This document shows, piece after piece, positions 43,009 to 51,691 of a DNA stretch of 64,000 nt. Under the pieces are notes generated by a model. It saw only the letters and a program-made list of their open reading frames with translations, did no database searches and had not been told where the DNA came from. The stretch lies in assembly GCA_963797565.1 (NCBI GenBank), contig CAWCPM010000007.1, positions 48,983 through 112,982 of the forward strand. Direction: 5' to 3'. The translations under genes and the position numbers were made by a program. How positions within the stretch are numbered: position 1 is the first letter of the stretch; each line of letters begins with the position of its first letter. Origin of the DNA: JAICYJ01 sp963797565. GTDB taxonomy: Bacteria; Actinomycetota; Thermoleophilia; Gaiellales; JAICJC01.

Positions 43009-44298
43009 TCAGGCCGTGGGCTGCTCGACCGGACGGGCGGCCGTGGTGGCGCGGCCGAGCAGCGAGGTCCCGGGTGCCTTGCGCCCGCGGTCAAGGCACA
43101 CGCGCACGCGTCCGCTGACCACCGCATCTTCGAGCAGCTCGAGCATCGACTCCAGGTCGCTCCAGGTGCTGCGGCTGCGGCGCAGCGAGAGCACGGTCAC
43201 GGTCGCCACGGCCGTCGACACCAGCCCGGAGGGGTGGTCGAGCAGCGCCGGTGCGTCGACCACGACGACCTCGCCGTCGCGCGAGCCCGCGAGCGCGTCG
43301 CGCAGCCGCGGCAGCGATGACAGCACCGCCGTGCCCGCGTCGACCTGCGTCCAGCCGGTCTCGCCGGAGCGGGCGATGCCGCTCTCCGAGAGCCACGTGG
43401 TCGGCCGTCCCGACTGGGCGAACGACTCGGCCAGCGTGCGTGACAGCCCGCCGCCGTGGTCGCCCTTGGGTGTGACCACCGCGACCACTCCGCCCTTGGC
43501 GTCGACGCCGCCCACCTCGGCAAGCGCTCGCAGCGCCTCCACCGAGTCGGGCTTCGAAGGATCGACCGCGAGCGCGCGAACGCCGGCGGCGCGCAGGTCG
43601 CCGGTGCTGCGGATACGCGGGTCGGCCTGGCCGACCCCGAGCGCGATCGCGATGCCGAGGATGATCCCGGCCAGGATCCCGCCGGCCAGCAGCGCCGCGC
43701 CGGGCAGCGTCTTTGCGGCGGTGGTGCTGGTGTGGCCGTTGGGGTGGATGCCCTGGGTGAGGTTGCTGGCGGCCGTGTGCAGCCGCGCCACGGCGGTCGC
43801 GTTGCCGCCGTTTGCCTGCAGCGTGTTCGCGGCCTTCAGCAGCTGCTGCTTCTCGCCGGCGATGCGCTGGTGGACAAGCGCCTTCACGTACGCGTTGAGA
43901 CGGGCGGCGGCGACGGCCTCGGACGAGTTGTCCGAGTAGCTGAGCTGGATGTCGGTGCCGTCGAGAGCCGCGAAGCCGAGGTTGTCGAGGTACTGGCGGG
44001 CGGTGGTGCCGTCCTTCAGCGAGGCGGCCGCGGCGGCCGCCACCTGCGGGTCGACGAACTCGTTCTGGGTCAGATCCTGCGGCGAGTGCACGACCGTGAA
44101 CGGCTGCGGCTGGCCCTGGAACTGGTAGGTCACGGTCGTGTCCTGGATGTGGACGCGGGCGGTCGCCTTGGCGTTGGAGATGTGGTGGCCGGACAGCGCC
44201 GACGCCGCGATCGCCACCAGCACGGCGCACAGCGGCAGCAGCCACCAGCGGCGTACGACATGCGCAGTTGCCCTGCCCAGGGTCAATTCCGGTCTCAC
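43009..44298 (-). CDS. Wzz/BY-kinase-like co-polymerase with degenerate P-loop, copy 2
   Basis: A 429-aa duplicate of the 35,775-37,064 protein, with the same GGAGGAG-preceded GTG start. The P-loop region reads VVAVVTPKGDHGGGLSRTL, again without GK[ST], so the loss predates the duplication. Helices and the VVVVDAPALLDHPSG strand are kept. It probably works with the adjacent copy-2 ligase. Confidence 0.8.
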   Translation of the reverse strand: MRPELTLGRATAHVVRRWWLLPLCAVLVAIAASALSGHHISNAKATARVHIQDTTVTYQFQGQPQPFTVVHSPQDLTQNEFVDPQVAAAAAASLKDGTTARQYLDNLGFAALDGTDIQLSYSDNSSEAVAAARLNAYVKALVHQRIAGEKQQLLKAANTLQANGGNATAVARLHTAASNLTQGIHPNGHTSTTAAKTLPGAALLAGGILAGIILGIAIALGVGQADPRIRSTGDLRAAGVRALAVDPSKPDSVEALRALAEVGGVDAKGGVVAVVTPKGDHGGGLSRTLAESFAQSGRPTTWLSESGIARSGETGWTQVDAGTAVLSSLPRLRDALAGSRDGEVVVVDAPALLDHPSGLVSTAVATVTVLSLRRSRSTWSDLESMLELLEDAVVSGRVRVCLDRGRKAPGTSLLGRATTAARPVEQPTA

Positions 44299-44401
44299 CT
44301 GACTCCTCCCAACGTTGCCCGCTCCATGGTACCGGCGATTTTCGCGCGCGTACATTGAGCGGGCGTGAAGGGATCTGGCTCAGTCTGGCCCTTCGCTGGA
44401 G

Positions 44402-44983
44402 TCAGGGCGCCAGCTGCCGCAGCGTCCAGGCGTCGCCGTCGCGGCGGAACTGGCGGCGCCGGTGCAGCCGGTGCTGGCCGTGCTCCCAGAACTCGATCGC
44501 GTGCGGTACCAGCAGGTAGCCGCCCCAGTGCGGTGGCCGTGCCACCGCGCTGTCGCCCCAGCGCCGCTGCTCCTGTGCGTAGGCATCGAGCAGCACCTCG
44601 CGTGACTCCAGCTCCCGGCTCTGCTGGCTGGCCCACGCGCCCAGCTGGCTCTCGCGCGGCCGCGATGCGAAGTAGGCGTCGCTGGCCGCGTCGTCCAGCG
44701 GCTGCACCGGGCCCTCGGCCCGCAGCTGCAGGCCCGGCGGCTCCCAGTAAAACGCGATCGCACCCCACGGGTTCGCCGCCAGCTCGTCGCCCTTGCGGCT
44801 CTCGCGGTTCGTGTAGAAGCGGAAGCCCTCCCGGTCGAGGCCGCGCATCAGCACCATCCGCACCGACGGGTGGCCCTGCTCGTTGGCCGTCGCCAGCGCC
44901 ATCGCCTCGGGCTGCGGCGCGCCGGCGCGGACGGCCGCGTCAAGCCATTGCTGGGCCAGCTCGATCGGATCGGGGACGGTCAC
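44402..44983 (-). CDS. pdxH: Pyridoxamine/pyridoxine 5'-phosphate oxidase, copy 2
   Basis: A 193-aa duplicate of the 37.2-kb PdxH, with all substrate and FMN segments intact (SVRMVLMRG, FYTNRESRKGDEL, SRPRESQLGAWAS, HRLHRRRQF). Differences are conservative (for example VPDPIEL for APDPIAL). Two intact pdxH genes 7.2 kb apart are redundant for PLP supply, so this gene was probably duplicated as a passenger with its neighbours. Confidence 0.92.
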   Translation of the reverse strand: MTVPDPIELAQQWLDAAVRAGAPQPEAMALATANEQGHPSVRMVLMRGLDREGFRFYTNRESRKGDELAANPWGAIAFYWEPPGLQLRAEGPVQPLDDAASDAYFASRPRESQLGAWASQQSRELESREVLLDAYAQEQRRWGDSAVARPPHWGGYLLVPHAIEFWEHGQHRLHRRRQFRRDGDAWTLRQLAP

Positions 44984-44998
44984 ACCGGTGATTGTCGC

Positions 44999-45355
44999 TC
45001 AGGTCACGGTCAGCTTGGCGTTCATACCCAGCGCGCGGTGCCCGGGGATGCCGCAGAACAGCGAGTAGACGCCCGGCTTCAGGTTGACCGTGATGGTGGC
45101 CGTGTCGCCGCTGCGGATGCGGCCGCTGAAGCCGTACTGCCATCCGTGCTTGCGGATCTTGATGTTGTGGTCGTCCTGCCCGAAGTTGTGGATCGAGAAC
45201 GTGATCGTGCCGTGCTGCACCTTCAGCCGGCTCAGCGTCACGCTCCACTCACGCTCGGACACGCCCACGGCGCTGCCGCTGGCCGCACCGCTCCAGGCGG
45301 GCGAAACGAGCACGAACAGGCACATGGCAGCGGCCAGTGTCATCAGACCCCTCAT
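44999..45355 (-). CDS. Secreted cupredoxin, copy 2
   Basis: A 118-aa duplicate of the 37.8-kb protein. The copper ligands (DDHN; FCGIPGHRALGM) and the signal peptide (RGLMTLAAAMCLFVLVSP) are intact. It changes a few surface residues (HGW for HGS). ATG 45355 is chosen to match copy 1. Confidence 0.85.
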   Translation of the reverse strand: MRGLMTLAAAMCLFVLVSPAWSGAASGSAVGVSEREWSVTLSRLKVQHGTITFSIHNFGQDDHNIKIRKHGWQYGFSGRIRSGDTATITVNLKPGVYSLFCGIPGHRALGMNAKLTVT

Positions 45356-45426
45356 GGCCCCGGTATCGGCGCGCCCGCCCGCGGCCACCATCCCCCGATC
45401 GACCGATTCACCCGTATGCTCCTCCG

Positions 45427-46537
45427 GTGTCGGGAAGATCCGGTTCCGTGACCCTGCTCCTGCGTGTCATCCTGGTGGTCGCCTTCTCGGCGATCGTGCT
45501 GGCGATCGCCTACGTGGTCGTCACCGACCCGGGATCCGGCACCAACGTGATCGCCCTGGGGCACCGCCCGCCGGTGCACGGAACGGTCGGCCCTGCGGTG
45601 AAACTGGGCCGCGGGCACGCCGTGATGGCGTCGGGGCCCGCCGGCCTGTGGGTCGCGCGGCAGCCCCAGACCGGCCCCCCCGGTGTGGTGGAGCGGATCG
45701 ATACCAGCACCGGCAAGCCGGAGCACGCCTATCAGCTCAAGATCCTGCCGCAGGGGATCGCGGTCGGCCACGGCGTGGTCTGGGTGCTGGGCACGACGCC
45801 GAACAACGACATGGCAACGCTGCTTCGGATCGATGCCGCCAGCGGCCGCGTCGAGCACCGCCTGCTGCTGTCCGAGCCGCCGTCATGTGCCACCGAGAAG
45901 TACGCCAGCTGTAATCCGGTCGCGACCGCCGACGGCGTCTGGGTGCCGCTGCTCGACGAGGTCGTGCACGTCAACCGATCGGGCAAAATGGCCGACCAGA
46001 CGGTGCAGCTGACCGGCCACGTCTGGGATCTCACCGGTAGCACCGGCCAGCTGTGGGCGCTGGCCGAGACCGCGATCTACCGGATCACCGAGCGCACCGG
46101 CGCATGGCATGCGGATCGGCCTCAAGCGGTACGTCGGCGTGGGCGTGCAGTCGAACCACGTCGCCGCCGACATCAACTCGGTGTGGGTCTCGAGCTTCCC
46201 GCGCGGCACCACCACCAACCCCGGCCGCCTGACCCGGATCCGCCCGGTCGGCCCGATCGCCGACCCGGGGCCGCAGGTGACGGTGTCGCGGATCTACCCG
46301 GGCGCCGGCGCGCTGGCGCTGGTGGACGGCGGTCTGTGGGTGGCCCGGTTCGACGGCCAGGGCGAGCTCGACCGGTTGAACGCGGCCACCGGCGCGCTCA
46401 CCGGGCCGTTCCTGCCGATGCCCGACCAGCCGACCGTGCTGGCCGAGCGGGGCGACGACCTGTGGGTGCTGAGCTACCAATCCAGCGGCAACGTGCGCAC
46501 GGTCACGAAGGTGACGCTGACGCCTGCGGCGCAGTAG
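45427..46537 (+). pseudogene. Membrane-anchored beta-propeller-like protein, copy 2, frameshifted
   Basis: Duplicate of the 38,194-39,300 gene. The frame runs intact from GTG 45427 to about 46,108 (ITERTGAW), then an extra T at 46110 (TGGCATGCGG against TGGCAGCGG in copy 1) shifts the frame. The continuation, RIGLKRYVGVGVQSNHVA to TLTPAAQ, is intact in the next frame to 46537. The last three blades are therefore lost from the product unless the base is a sequencing error. The -10 TATGCT/GTG spacing is kept. Confidence 0.8.
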
Positions 46538-46546
46538 GTTTCACTG

Positions 46547-47578
46547 GTGCGCATCGCGATCATCGCCCCGGCCTGGTTTGCCGTGCCGCCCACCCGGTAC
46601 GGCGGCATCGAGTGGGTGGTGTCGATCCTGGCCGACGGGCTGGTCGACCACGGGCACGAGGTGACGCTGTTCGCCGCGGGCGACTCGCAGACCAAGGCGC
46701 GGCTGGTGACCAGCTACGACGATCCGCCCAGCATGCGCATCGGGCTGTCGATGCCCGATCTGCACCACGCGCTCACCTGCTTCGCCAACGCCGACCAGTT
46801 CGACCTGATCAACGACCATTCCGGCCCGCTGGCGGCCGCGCTCGGCGGCGCCTGCGCGGCGCCGGTCTGCCACACGGTGCACGGGCCGCTGACCGGCGAG
46901 CCGGGCGACGTCTACTCGCTGATCGACCGCGTCAGCCCGTCGGTCGCCCTGATCTCGGTCTCCGACCACCAGCGCACGCCGCTGCCCGACATCAACTGGC
47001 TGGCCACCTGCCACAACGCGATCGCGATGGACGCCTACCCGTTCAAGGACGCCGACGACGGCTACCTGCTGTTCCTGGGACGGATGTCGCCGGACAAGGG
47101 GGCGCACAACGCCGTGCGGGTGGCGGCCGAGATGGGGCTGCCGATGATCCTGGCCGGCAAGATGCACGACGTGGCCGAGCGGGAGCACTTCGAGGCCAAC
47201 GTGGAGCCGTTTCTTTCGGACGACATCCGCTACGTGGGCGAGGTCAGCCACGATGAGAAGGTGCGGCTGCTGCAGCGGGCGCGGGCAACCGTGTTCCCGA
47301 TCCAGTGGCCCGAGCCGTTCGGCCTGGTGATGGTGGAGTCGATGGCCTGTGGCACGCCGGTGGTGGCGACCCGCTTCGGGGCCGTGCCGGAGGTGATCGA
47401 GCAGGGGCGAAGCGGCGTGATCGTGGACGAGTTCTCGGAATTGGCGGCCGGGGTGGAGCAGGCGCTGTCGCTGGATCCGGCCGAGTGCCGGGCGAGCGCG
47501 GTGGAGCGGTTCTCGCCGCGGCGGATGATCGAGGACTACGAGGCGGCATACCTCCAACTTGTGGCCGGACAGATGTAG
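46547..47578 (+). CDS. GT4-family glycosyltransferase, copy 2 (not fused)
   Basis: A 343-aa glycosyltransferase nearly identical to residues 1-340 of the 39,310 fusion. It has AIIAPAWFAVPPTRYGG, FLGRMSPDKGAHNAV and FPIQWPEPFGLVMVESMACG, and ends LQLVAGQM with its own stop. It shows what the enzyme looked like without the kinase. It acts in the cytosol on a lipid- or protein-linked acceptor not identifiable here. Confidence 0.9.
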   Translation: MRIAIIAPAWFAVPPTRYGGIEWVVSILADGLVDHGHEVTLFAAGDSQTKARLVTSYDDPPSMRIGLSMPDLHHALTCFANADQFDLINDHSGPLAAALGGACAAPVCHTVHGPLTGEPGDVYSLIDRVSPSVALISVSDHQRTPLPDINWLATCHNAIAMDAYPFKDADDGYLLFLGRMSPDKGAHNAVRVAAEMGLPMILAGKMHDVAEREHFEANVEPFLSDDIRYVGEVSHDEKVRLLQRARATVFPIQWPEPFGLVMVESMACGTPVVATRFGAVPEVIEQGRSGVIVDEFSELAAGVEQALSLDPAECRASAVERFSPRRMIEDYEAAYLQLVAGQM

Positions 47579-47593
47579 AGTGGAGAGTGCATC

Positions 47594-48163
47594 GTGCGCC
47601 GGCTCCTGATCATATTTCTGTGTTTCTTCGTTGTCGGCGTGCTGCTGCTCTTGGTGCTGCGCGCGTCGCGCCTGCCGGCGCCGGAGACGGACGAGCCCGA
47701 GTGGGAGCCGTACGCGGAGCCAGAGCCGGTCGCCGAGTCGGAGCCAGAGCCGGTCGCCGAGCCGGTCGTCGAGGCCGAGCAGGAGGCCGACCAGGAGACC
47801 GAGCAGATGCCGGTGGTCGACCTGCCGGACGACGACGTGGTCGCGCCCTCGGCGCAGGGTGAGAACGGCAAGGGGCGGATGGCCGAGATGGCGGCGCTGC
47901 GGGACGAGATCGTGGAGCGGGTCGAGCGACGGCCGCTGTTCGTGATGGCCGAGGAGCGAAACGTGCCGTACTTCCGGCTGTTCTTCATGACCAAGCTGGA
48001 GCTGCTGGAAGCGATCCTTGAGGTCGAGCACGTGCCTCCGCACGACGTGATGCCCTCCCAGGAGGCGCTCGATCGGGTGCGGGAGATCGCAGCCGAGGCG
48101 TACCGCAAGCACGAGGAGATCGCGGCAGAGGAAGCGGAGCTCAGGGGCCAGGCCTCAGCCTGA
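47594..48163 (+). CDS. Membrane-anchored acidic protein with Rho_N-like C-terminal segment
   Basis: A 189-aa protein starting at GTG 47594 after GGAGAG. One N-terminal helix (LLIIFLCFFVVGVLLLLVL, residues 4-22) is followed by a Pro/Glu/Val-rich linker with repeated EPEPVAE units (about residues 30-75), then a helical domain with MAALRDEIVERVERRPLFVMAEERN and FFMTKLELLEAILEVE. The last segment resembles the small helical Rho_N/SAP-like fold. Its role is unknown; it occupies the position that the kinase takes in unit 1. Confidence 0.65.
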   Translation: MRRLLIIFLCFFVVGVLLLLVLRASRLPAPETDEPEWEPYAEPEPVAESEPEPVAEPVVEAEQEADQETEQMPVVDLPDDDVVAPSAQGENGKGRMAEMAALRDEIVERVERRPLFVMAEERNVPYFRLFFMTKLELLEAILEVEHVPPHDVMPSQEALDRVREIAAEAYRKHEEIAAEEAELRGQASA

Positions 48164-48279
48164 ACGGTTCCGAGGCTAGCGTGACCGGCCGGCAGCGCGG
48201 CGGATCCGAACGAGACGCTTACGATTCCCGCACCCGGTGATTACGCACAGCGGCTAACGCCGGCAGGCCGCGCAGGCAG

Positions 48280-49879
48280 CTACGTGACCGCGACCCATAT
48301 CCGCCCACCCGCGCTCACCACCGCCACCGGCCTGGTGTTCCCCAGCGAATACATGCGCACGATGCCTCCCTTGCTGGGGCTGAACAGGTACACCTTGCCG
48401 CTGCTCGACGCCATCCAGATTCCCGCGTTTGATACGGCGAGGGAGACGATGCCGGCCGGCACCTGGAACGTCTGGTACGGCGCGTCCGACGACAGCCGGT
48501 AGAGCACGCCCCCGGCGGTTGCGGCCCAGGTGAAGGCGAACCCGGACACGGCCTGCGTCGGATGCGACGTGAACGTCGCAACCGCCGGCGACCCGACTTT
48601 CTGGCGGTTCACGTCCGCTGTGGCCGGGTCGACGTGGTCGAACTGCAGCCCTTCGGCGTCCCCGGCCGACCACACGCCGTCGGGGGTGTTGCTGAGCGGG
48701 CCGACGATCACCCCGGGGATGGTGCCCTGGGTCTTCAGGTTGTCGCTGTCGAGCCGGTGGATGATGCCGTTCGGGGCCTCGTAGAAGCCGTTCCGGGCCT
48801 GACCCACCCAGACCTGGCTGCCCACCACCGTCACGCCGGCTCCACCGCATGTGTTGGCCGTGCACCGCCAGAGCCGGCGCGGGCCCTCGATCAGGCTGCC
48901 ATTCGGGTCGATCTCGGCGATGCGGGACTGCCCGTCGTAGACCCATACCGCCCCGTCGCCGGCCGCCAGCCAGGCGGGGTCGATCGTGACGCCGACCGTC
49001 GATGGAGTGGCCGGGGTTCGAGATCGCAACGTCGCTGACCGTTCCGCCCTGGTTCCCGATCCAGACCTTGCCGTATCCCGTCGTCATGCTCTCCGGCGTC
49101 GCGCCCAGCGGGACGTCGTCGACGACGGCGTTCTTGGGATCGCGGACATTGGGATCGATCACCGCCAGCGAGTTTGGCCGCACCGCGACCACCGCGGGCT
49201 TGGCCGTGGCCTGACTGATCTGGTACACCACGCCCGCGACGATCGCGAGCGCTATCACCACCCCGGCGGCCAGCCCCAGCGCGATCCGGTGCTGACCCGG
49301 CGGCGCGGGCGGCGCGGGAGCCGGGGGAGGCGGGGCGATCGGCCGGTCGGGCTCGATCGTGACCAGCCGCTCGGGCTGCGGGATGCCCTTCAGCCGCTCC
49401 GACCTGACGTTCGTGGGGTGCAGCCCCTCGACCGGGCCGGTGAGTCCGACCAGCCGCTCGGTGGCGAGGATCTGCCCTGGCTTTGCGATCGCGCACAGGC
49501 GGGCGGCCAGGTTCAGTGCCGCGCCGCGGTAGCCGCCCTCGGTCGGCACCGCCTCGCCGGCGTCGAGGCCGATCCCGACCCCCAGCGGGAACGGCTGCTC
49601 GCCCTCGGCCGGCTCTCGCAGCCGGCGCTGCAGCTCGACCGACGCGCGCAGCGCCTGGCGGGCTGAGCTGAACACGCACAGCGCCTCGTCTCCGCGCAAC
49701 TCCAGGAGCTCGCCGCCGAAGCCGGGCATGACGGTGCGCACGATCCCGGCGAAGCGCGCGGTCAGCGCGGAGGCGGCCTCGTCGCCGGAGTCCTGGGTGA
49801 ACCGGGTGTATCCGCGGACGTCCGCGATCAGAAACGTCCGCAGATCCGTTGCAGGCGAGGCGCTTGAGTCGTCGGACAC
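48280..49879 (-). pseudogene. Class III cyclase/propeller receptor, frameshifted
   Basis: Paralogue of the 22.9-kb protein. The cyclase domain is intact from GTG 49879: RTFLIADVRGYTRFT, ELRGDEALCVF and GAALNLAARL, then a proline-rich stretch and a helix (IALGLAAGVVIALAIVAGVVY). The propeller half starts in frame (KVWIGNQGGTVSDVAI), but the frame changes near 49,005-49,020; the continuation, TPSTVGVTIDPAWLAAGDGAVWVYD to GGRIWVAV, is intact in the next frame to 48280. The full protein would be about 530 aa. As read, it keeps a possibly active cyclase with a destroyed sensor. Confidence 0.78.
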
Positions 49880-49915
49880 AGCCGGCAGAGTGTACGACTC
49901 GGGGTCTGGGAGGCG

Positions 49916-49944
49916 TTGACCCGAACCGGATCGGCCGTTATGAT
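49916..49944 (+). promoter_or_regulatory. Sigma-70-type promoter of the gntR-dehydrogenase operon
   Basis: TTGACC (49916-49921) and TATGAT (49939-49944) with a 17-base spacer, giving a start near 49,951, about 15 bases before the GntR start. Confidence 0.7.
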
Positions 49945-49946
49945 CT

Positions 49947-49959
49947 GGTAGGTCCTATC
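49947..49959. promoter_or_regulatory. Candidate GntR operator
   Basis: GGTAGGTCCTATC (49947-49959) is an 11-of-13 palindrome around TAGG-T-CCTA, lying on the predicted transcription start of the operon that encodes the GntR regulator. Autoregulation through this site is inferred. Confidence 0.4.
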
Positions 49960-49965
49960 GTCTGA

Positions 49966-50703
49966 TTGTCTGACAAGCCCTTGACTCGCCAGCCTCTTCC
50001 GCCCCTCCAGCCCGAGCCGATCGACCGCCGGCGCACGTCGGATGTGGTGGCAGGCCGACTGCTCGAGATGGTCACGAGCCAGACGCTGGTCGCCGGCGAT
50101 CCGTTTCCGGTCGAGCGCGAGATCGCCACCGCCTACTCGGTCGGGCGCTCGACGGTGCGTGAGGCCTTACGGATCCTCGAGTCGCAGGGCGTCATCACCG
50201 CGACCGTCGGCGGCTCGTTCATCGTGTCCGAGGCGGCACAGCCGCTGCACCGCTCGCTGCGCCTGGTGATGGCACTGGACGCCGAGCCAAGCATGGCCGA
50301 CCTGTTCGAACTCCGGCGGATCCTGGACTGCGCGGCCGCCGAGTTGGCCGCACACCGGCGTAAACCCCGAGACCTCGAGCAGATGCAGGCAGCCCTCGAC
50401 GCCATGACCGCGGCGCTCGCGGACGACGATGCCCAACGCTTCATCGACTCCGACCTGCGCTTCCACATCGCCATGGCCGACGCGACCGGCAACAGCCTGG
50501 TCAGCCACACACTGGACGCCATCCGCGACGTGCTTCGCGACGCGCTGCTCGAGATCTTCAGGATCCCCGAGAGCGCCGAGCGCGCCATCGACGAGCACCG
50601 TGCCATCCTGGCCTCGATCCAGGCCGGTGACGGCACCGAAGCGCGCATCGCCGCCCGCATCCACCTCGACCGCGTGGAGGCAGACGTCCATGGCAATGAG
50701 TGA
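49966..50703 (+). CDS. GntR-family (FadR subfamily) transcriptional regulator
   Basis: A 245-aa regulator. The winged-helix DNA-binding domain (about residues 22-92) has FPVEREIATAYSVGRSTVREALRILESQGVI with the recognition helix around SVGRSTVREAL. The C-terminal FCD domain has ELRRILDCAAAELAA, FHIAMADATGN and the late DEHRAIL and IHLD histidines that bind a metal in FadR relatives, so the effector is probably a carboxylate. TTG 49966 or TTG 49981 could start it. Its end overlaps the E1-alpha gene, so it is probably autoregulated and controls the dehydrogenase. Confidence 0.9.
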   Translation: MSDKPLTRQPLPPLQPEPIDRRRTSDVVAGRLLEMVTSQTLVAGDPFPVEREIATAYSVGRSTVREALRILESQGVITATVGGSFIVSEAAQPLHRSLRLVMALDAEPSMADLFELRRILDCAAAELAAHRRKPRDLEQMQAALDAMTAALADDDAQRFIDSDLRFHIAMADATGNSLVSHTLDAIRDVLRDALLEIFRIPESAERAIDEHRAILASIQAGDGTEARIAARIHLDRVEADVHGNE

Positions 50704-51691
50704 CGAGGCCGCGATCACGCCGGTCGACCCGGCCGGGCTCGACCCGTGGCTGCAGCGATACCGCGAGATGGTCACCATCCGCATGTTCGAGGAACGGGTG
50801 AACGAGCTTTACCGCAGCGGCAAGATGCCCGGCCTGGCGCACCTGTACATCGGCGAGGAGGCGGTCGCCGTCGGCGTCTGCTCGGGCCTGAAGCAGGACG
50901 ACCTGATCACCTCGACCCACCGCGGCCACGGCCACTGCCTGGCCAAGGGGGCTGACATCGGCCGGATGTTCGCCGAGTTGCTGGGAAAGGAGGCGGGCTA
51001 CTGCCACGGGAAGGGCGGCTCGATGCACATCGCCGATCACGCCAACGGCAACCTGGGAGCCAATGCCATCGTGGGTGGCTCCACCGGGATCGCGACCGGT
51101 GCCGCCTTCTCGGCCAAACACCGCGGCAGCGGCCAGGTGGCGGTCTGCTTCTTCGGCGACGGCGCGCTCGGCCAGGGGCTGCTCTACGAGGTCATGAACA
51201 TGGCGTCGCTGTGGACGCTGCCCGTGATCTACGTCTGCGAGAACAACCTCTACAACGAGTACACCCACTACCTCGAGGTCACCGCCGGCGAGCTGCTGGC
51301 ACGCCCCCGTGCCTTCGGCATCGAGGCCGTCGAGGTGGACGGCCAGGATGTGCGCGCGGTACGTGAAGCCACCGACCGGCTGGTGCAGCGGGCGCGCGGG
51401 GGAGACGGACCGGCCTTCCTGCTCTGCAACACCTACCGCTACCACGGCCACCACGTCGGCGACATCGACCGCGGCTACTACCGCTCGGCCGAGGAGGAGC
51501 ACGAGTGGCGCGGGCATCGCGACCCGATCACGCTGCTGGGCGGCTGGCTGAGCGAGCAGGGCATCGCCGGCGAGGCCGAGCTGCAGCGGCACAACGATGA
51601 CGTGCGGCGGCTGGTCGACAACGGGCTCGCATTCGCGCTCGACGCGCCCTTCCCTGACGTCAGCGAGGTCGACCGGCATGTCTTCGCCTGA
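50690..51691 (+). CDS. 2-oxoacid/acetoin dehydrogenase E1 component, alpha subunit
   Basis: A 333-aa thiamine-diphosphate enzyme subunit of the pyruvate/acetoin dehydrogenase E1-alpha type. The TPP motif is GDGALGQG (about residue 156) followed by ENN near 190. Other family segments are HLYIGEEAVAVGV, STHRGHGHCLAKG, GKGGSMHIAD, and YRYHGHHVGD, which carries the phosphorylation-loop-type histidines. GGAGG lies 9 bases before ATG 50690; ATG 50696 is an alternative. It overlaps gntR by 14 bases and the next gene by 14. The exact substrate (pyruvate, acetoin or other 2-oxoacid) is not decided. Confidence 0.92.
   Translation: MAMSDEAAITPVDPAGLDPWLQRYREMVTIRMFEERVNELYRSGKMPGLAHLYIGEEAVAVGVCSGLKQDDLITSTHRGHGHCLAKGADIGRMFAELLGKEAGYCHGKGGSMHIADHANGNLGANAIVGGSTGIATGAAFSAKHRGSGQVAVCFFGDGALGQGLLYEVMNMASLWTLPVIYVCENNLYNEYTHYLEVTAGELLARPRAFGIEAVEVDGQDVRAVREATDRLVQRARGGDGPAFLLCNTYRYHGHHVGDIDRGYYRSAEEEHEWRGHRDPITLLGGWLSEQGIAGEAELQRHNDDVRRLVDNGLAFALDAPFPDVSEVDRHVFA

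Larger units (their letters stand above)
41412..47568. repeat. Tandem segmental duplication, copy 2 (~6.15 kb)
   Basis: Second copy of the seven-gene unit at 34,175-40,331. About 1.08 kb of kinase sequence (40,332-41,411) separates the copies. It differs from copy 1 by point substitutions and by a one-base insertion in the propeller gene. Confidence 0.93.

Noticed and set aside
15863..49020. Programmed frameshifting or phase variation as explanation of the four broken genes
   Set aside because: No long homopolymer, slippery heptamer or simple-sequence repeat is present at any of the four sites; ordinary mutation or sequencing error is more likely.
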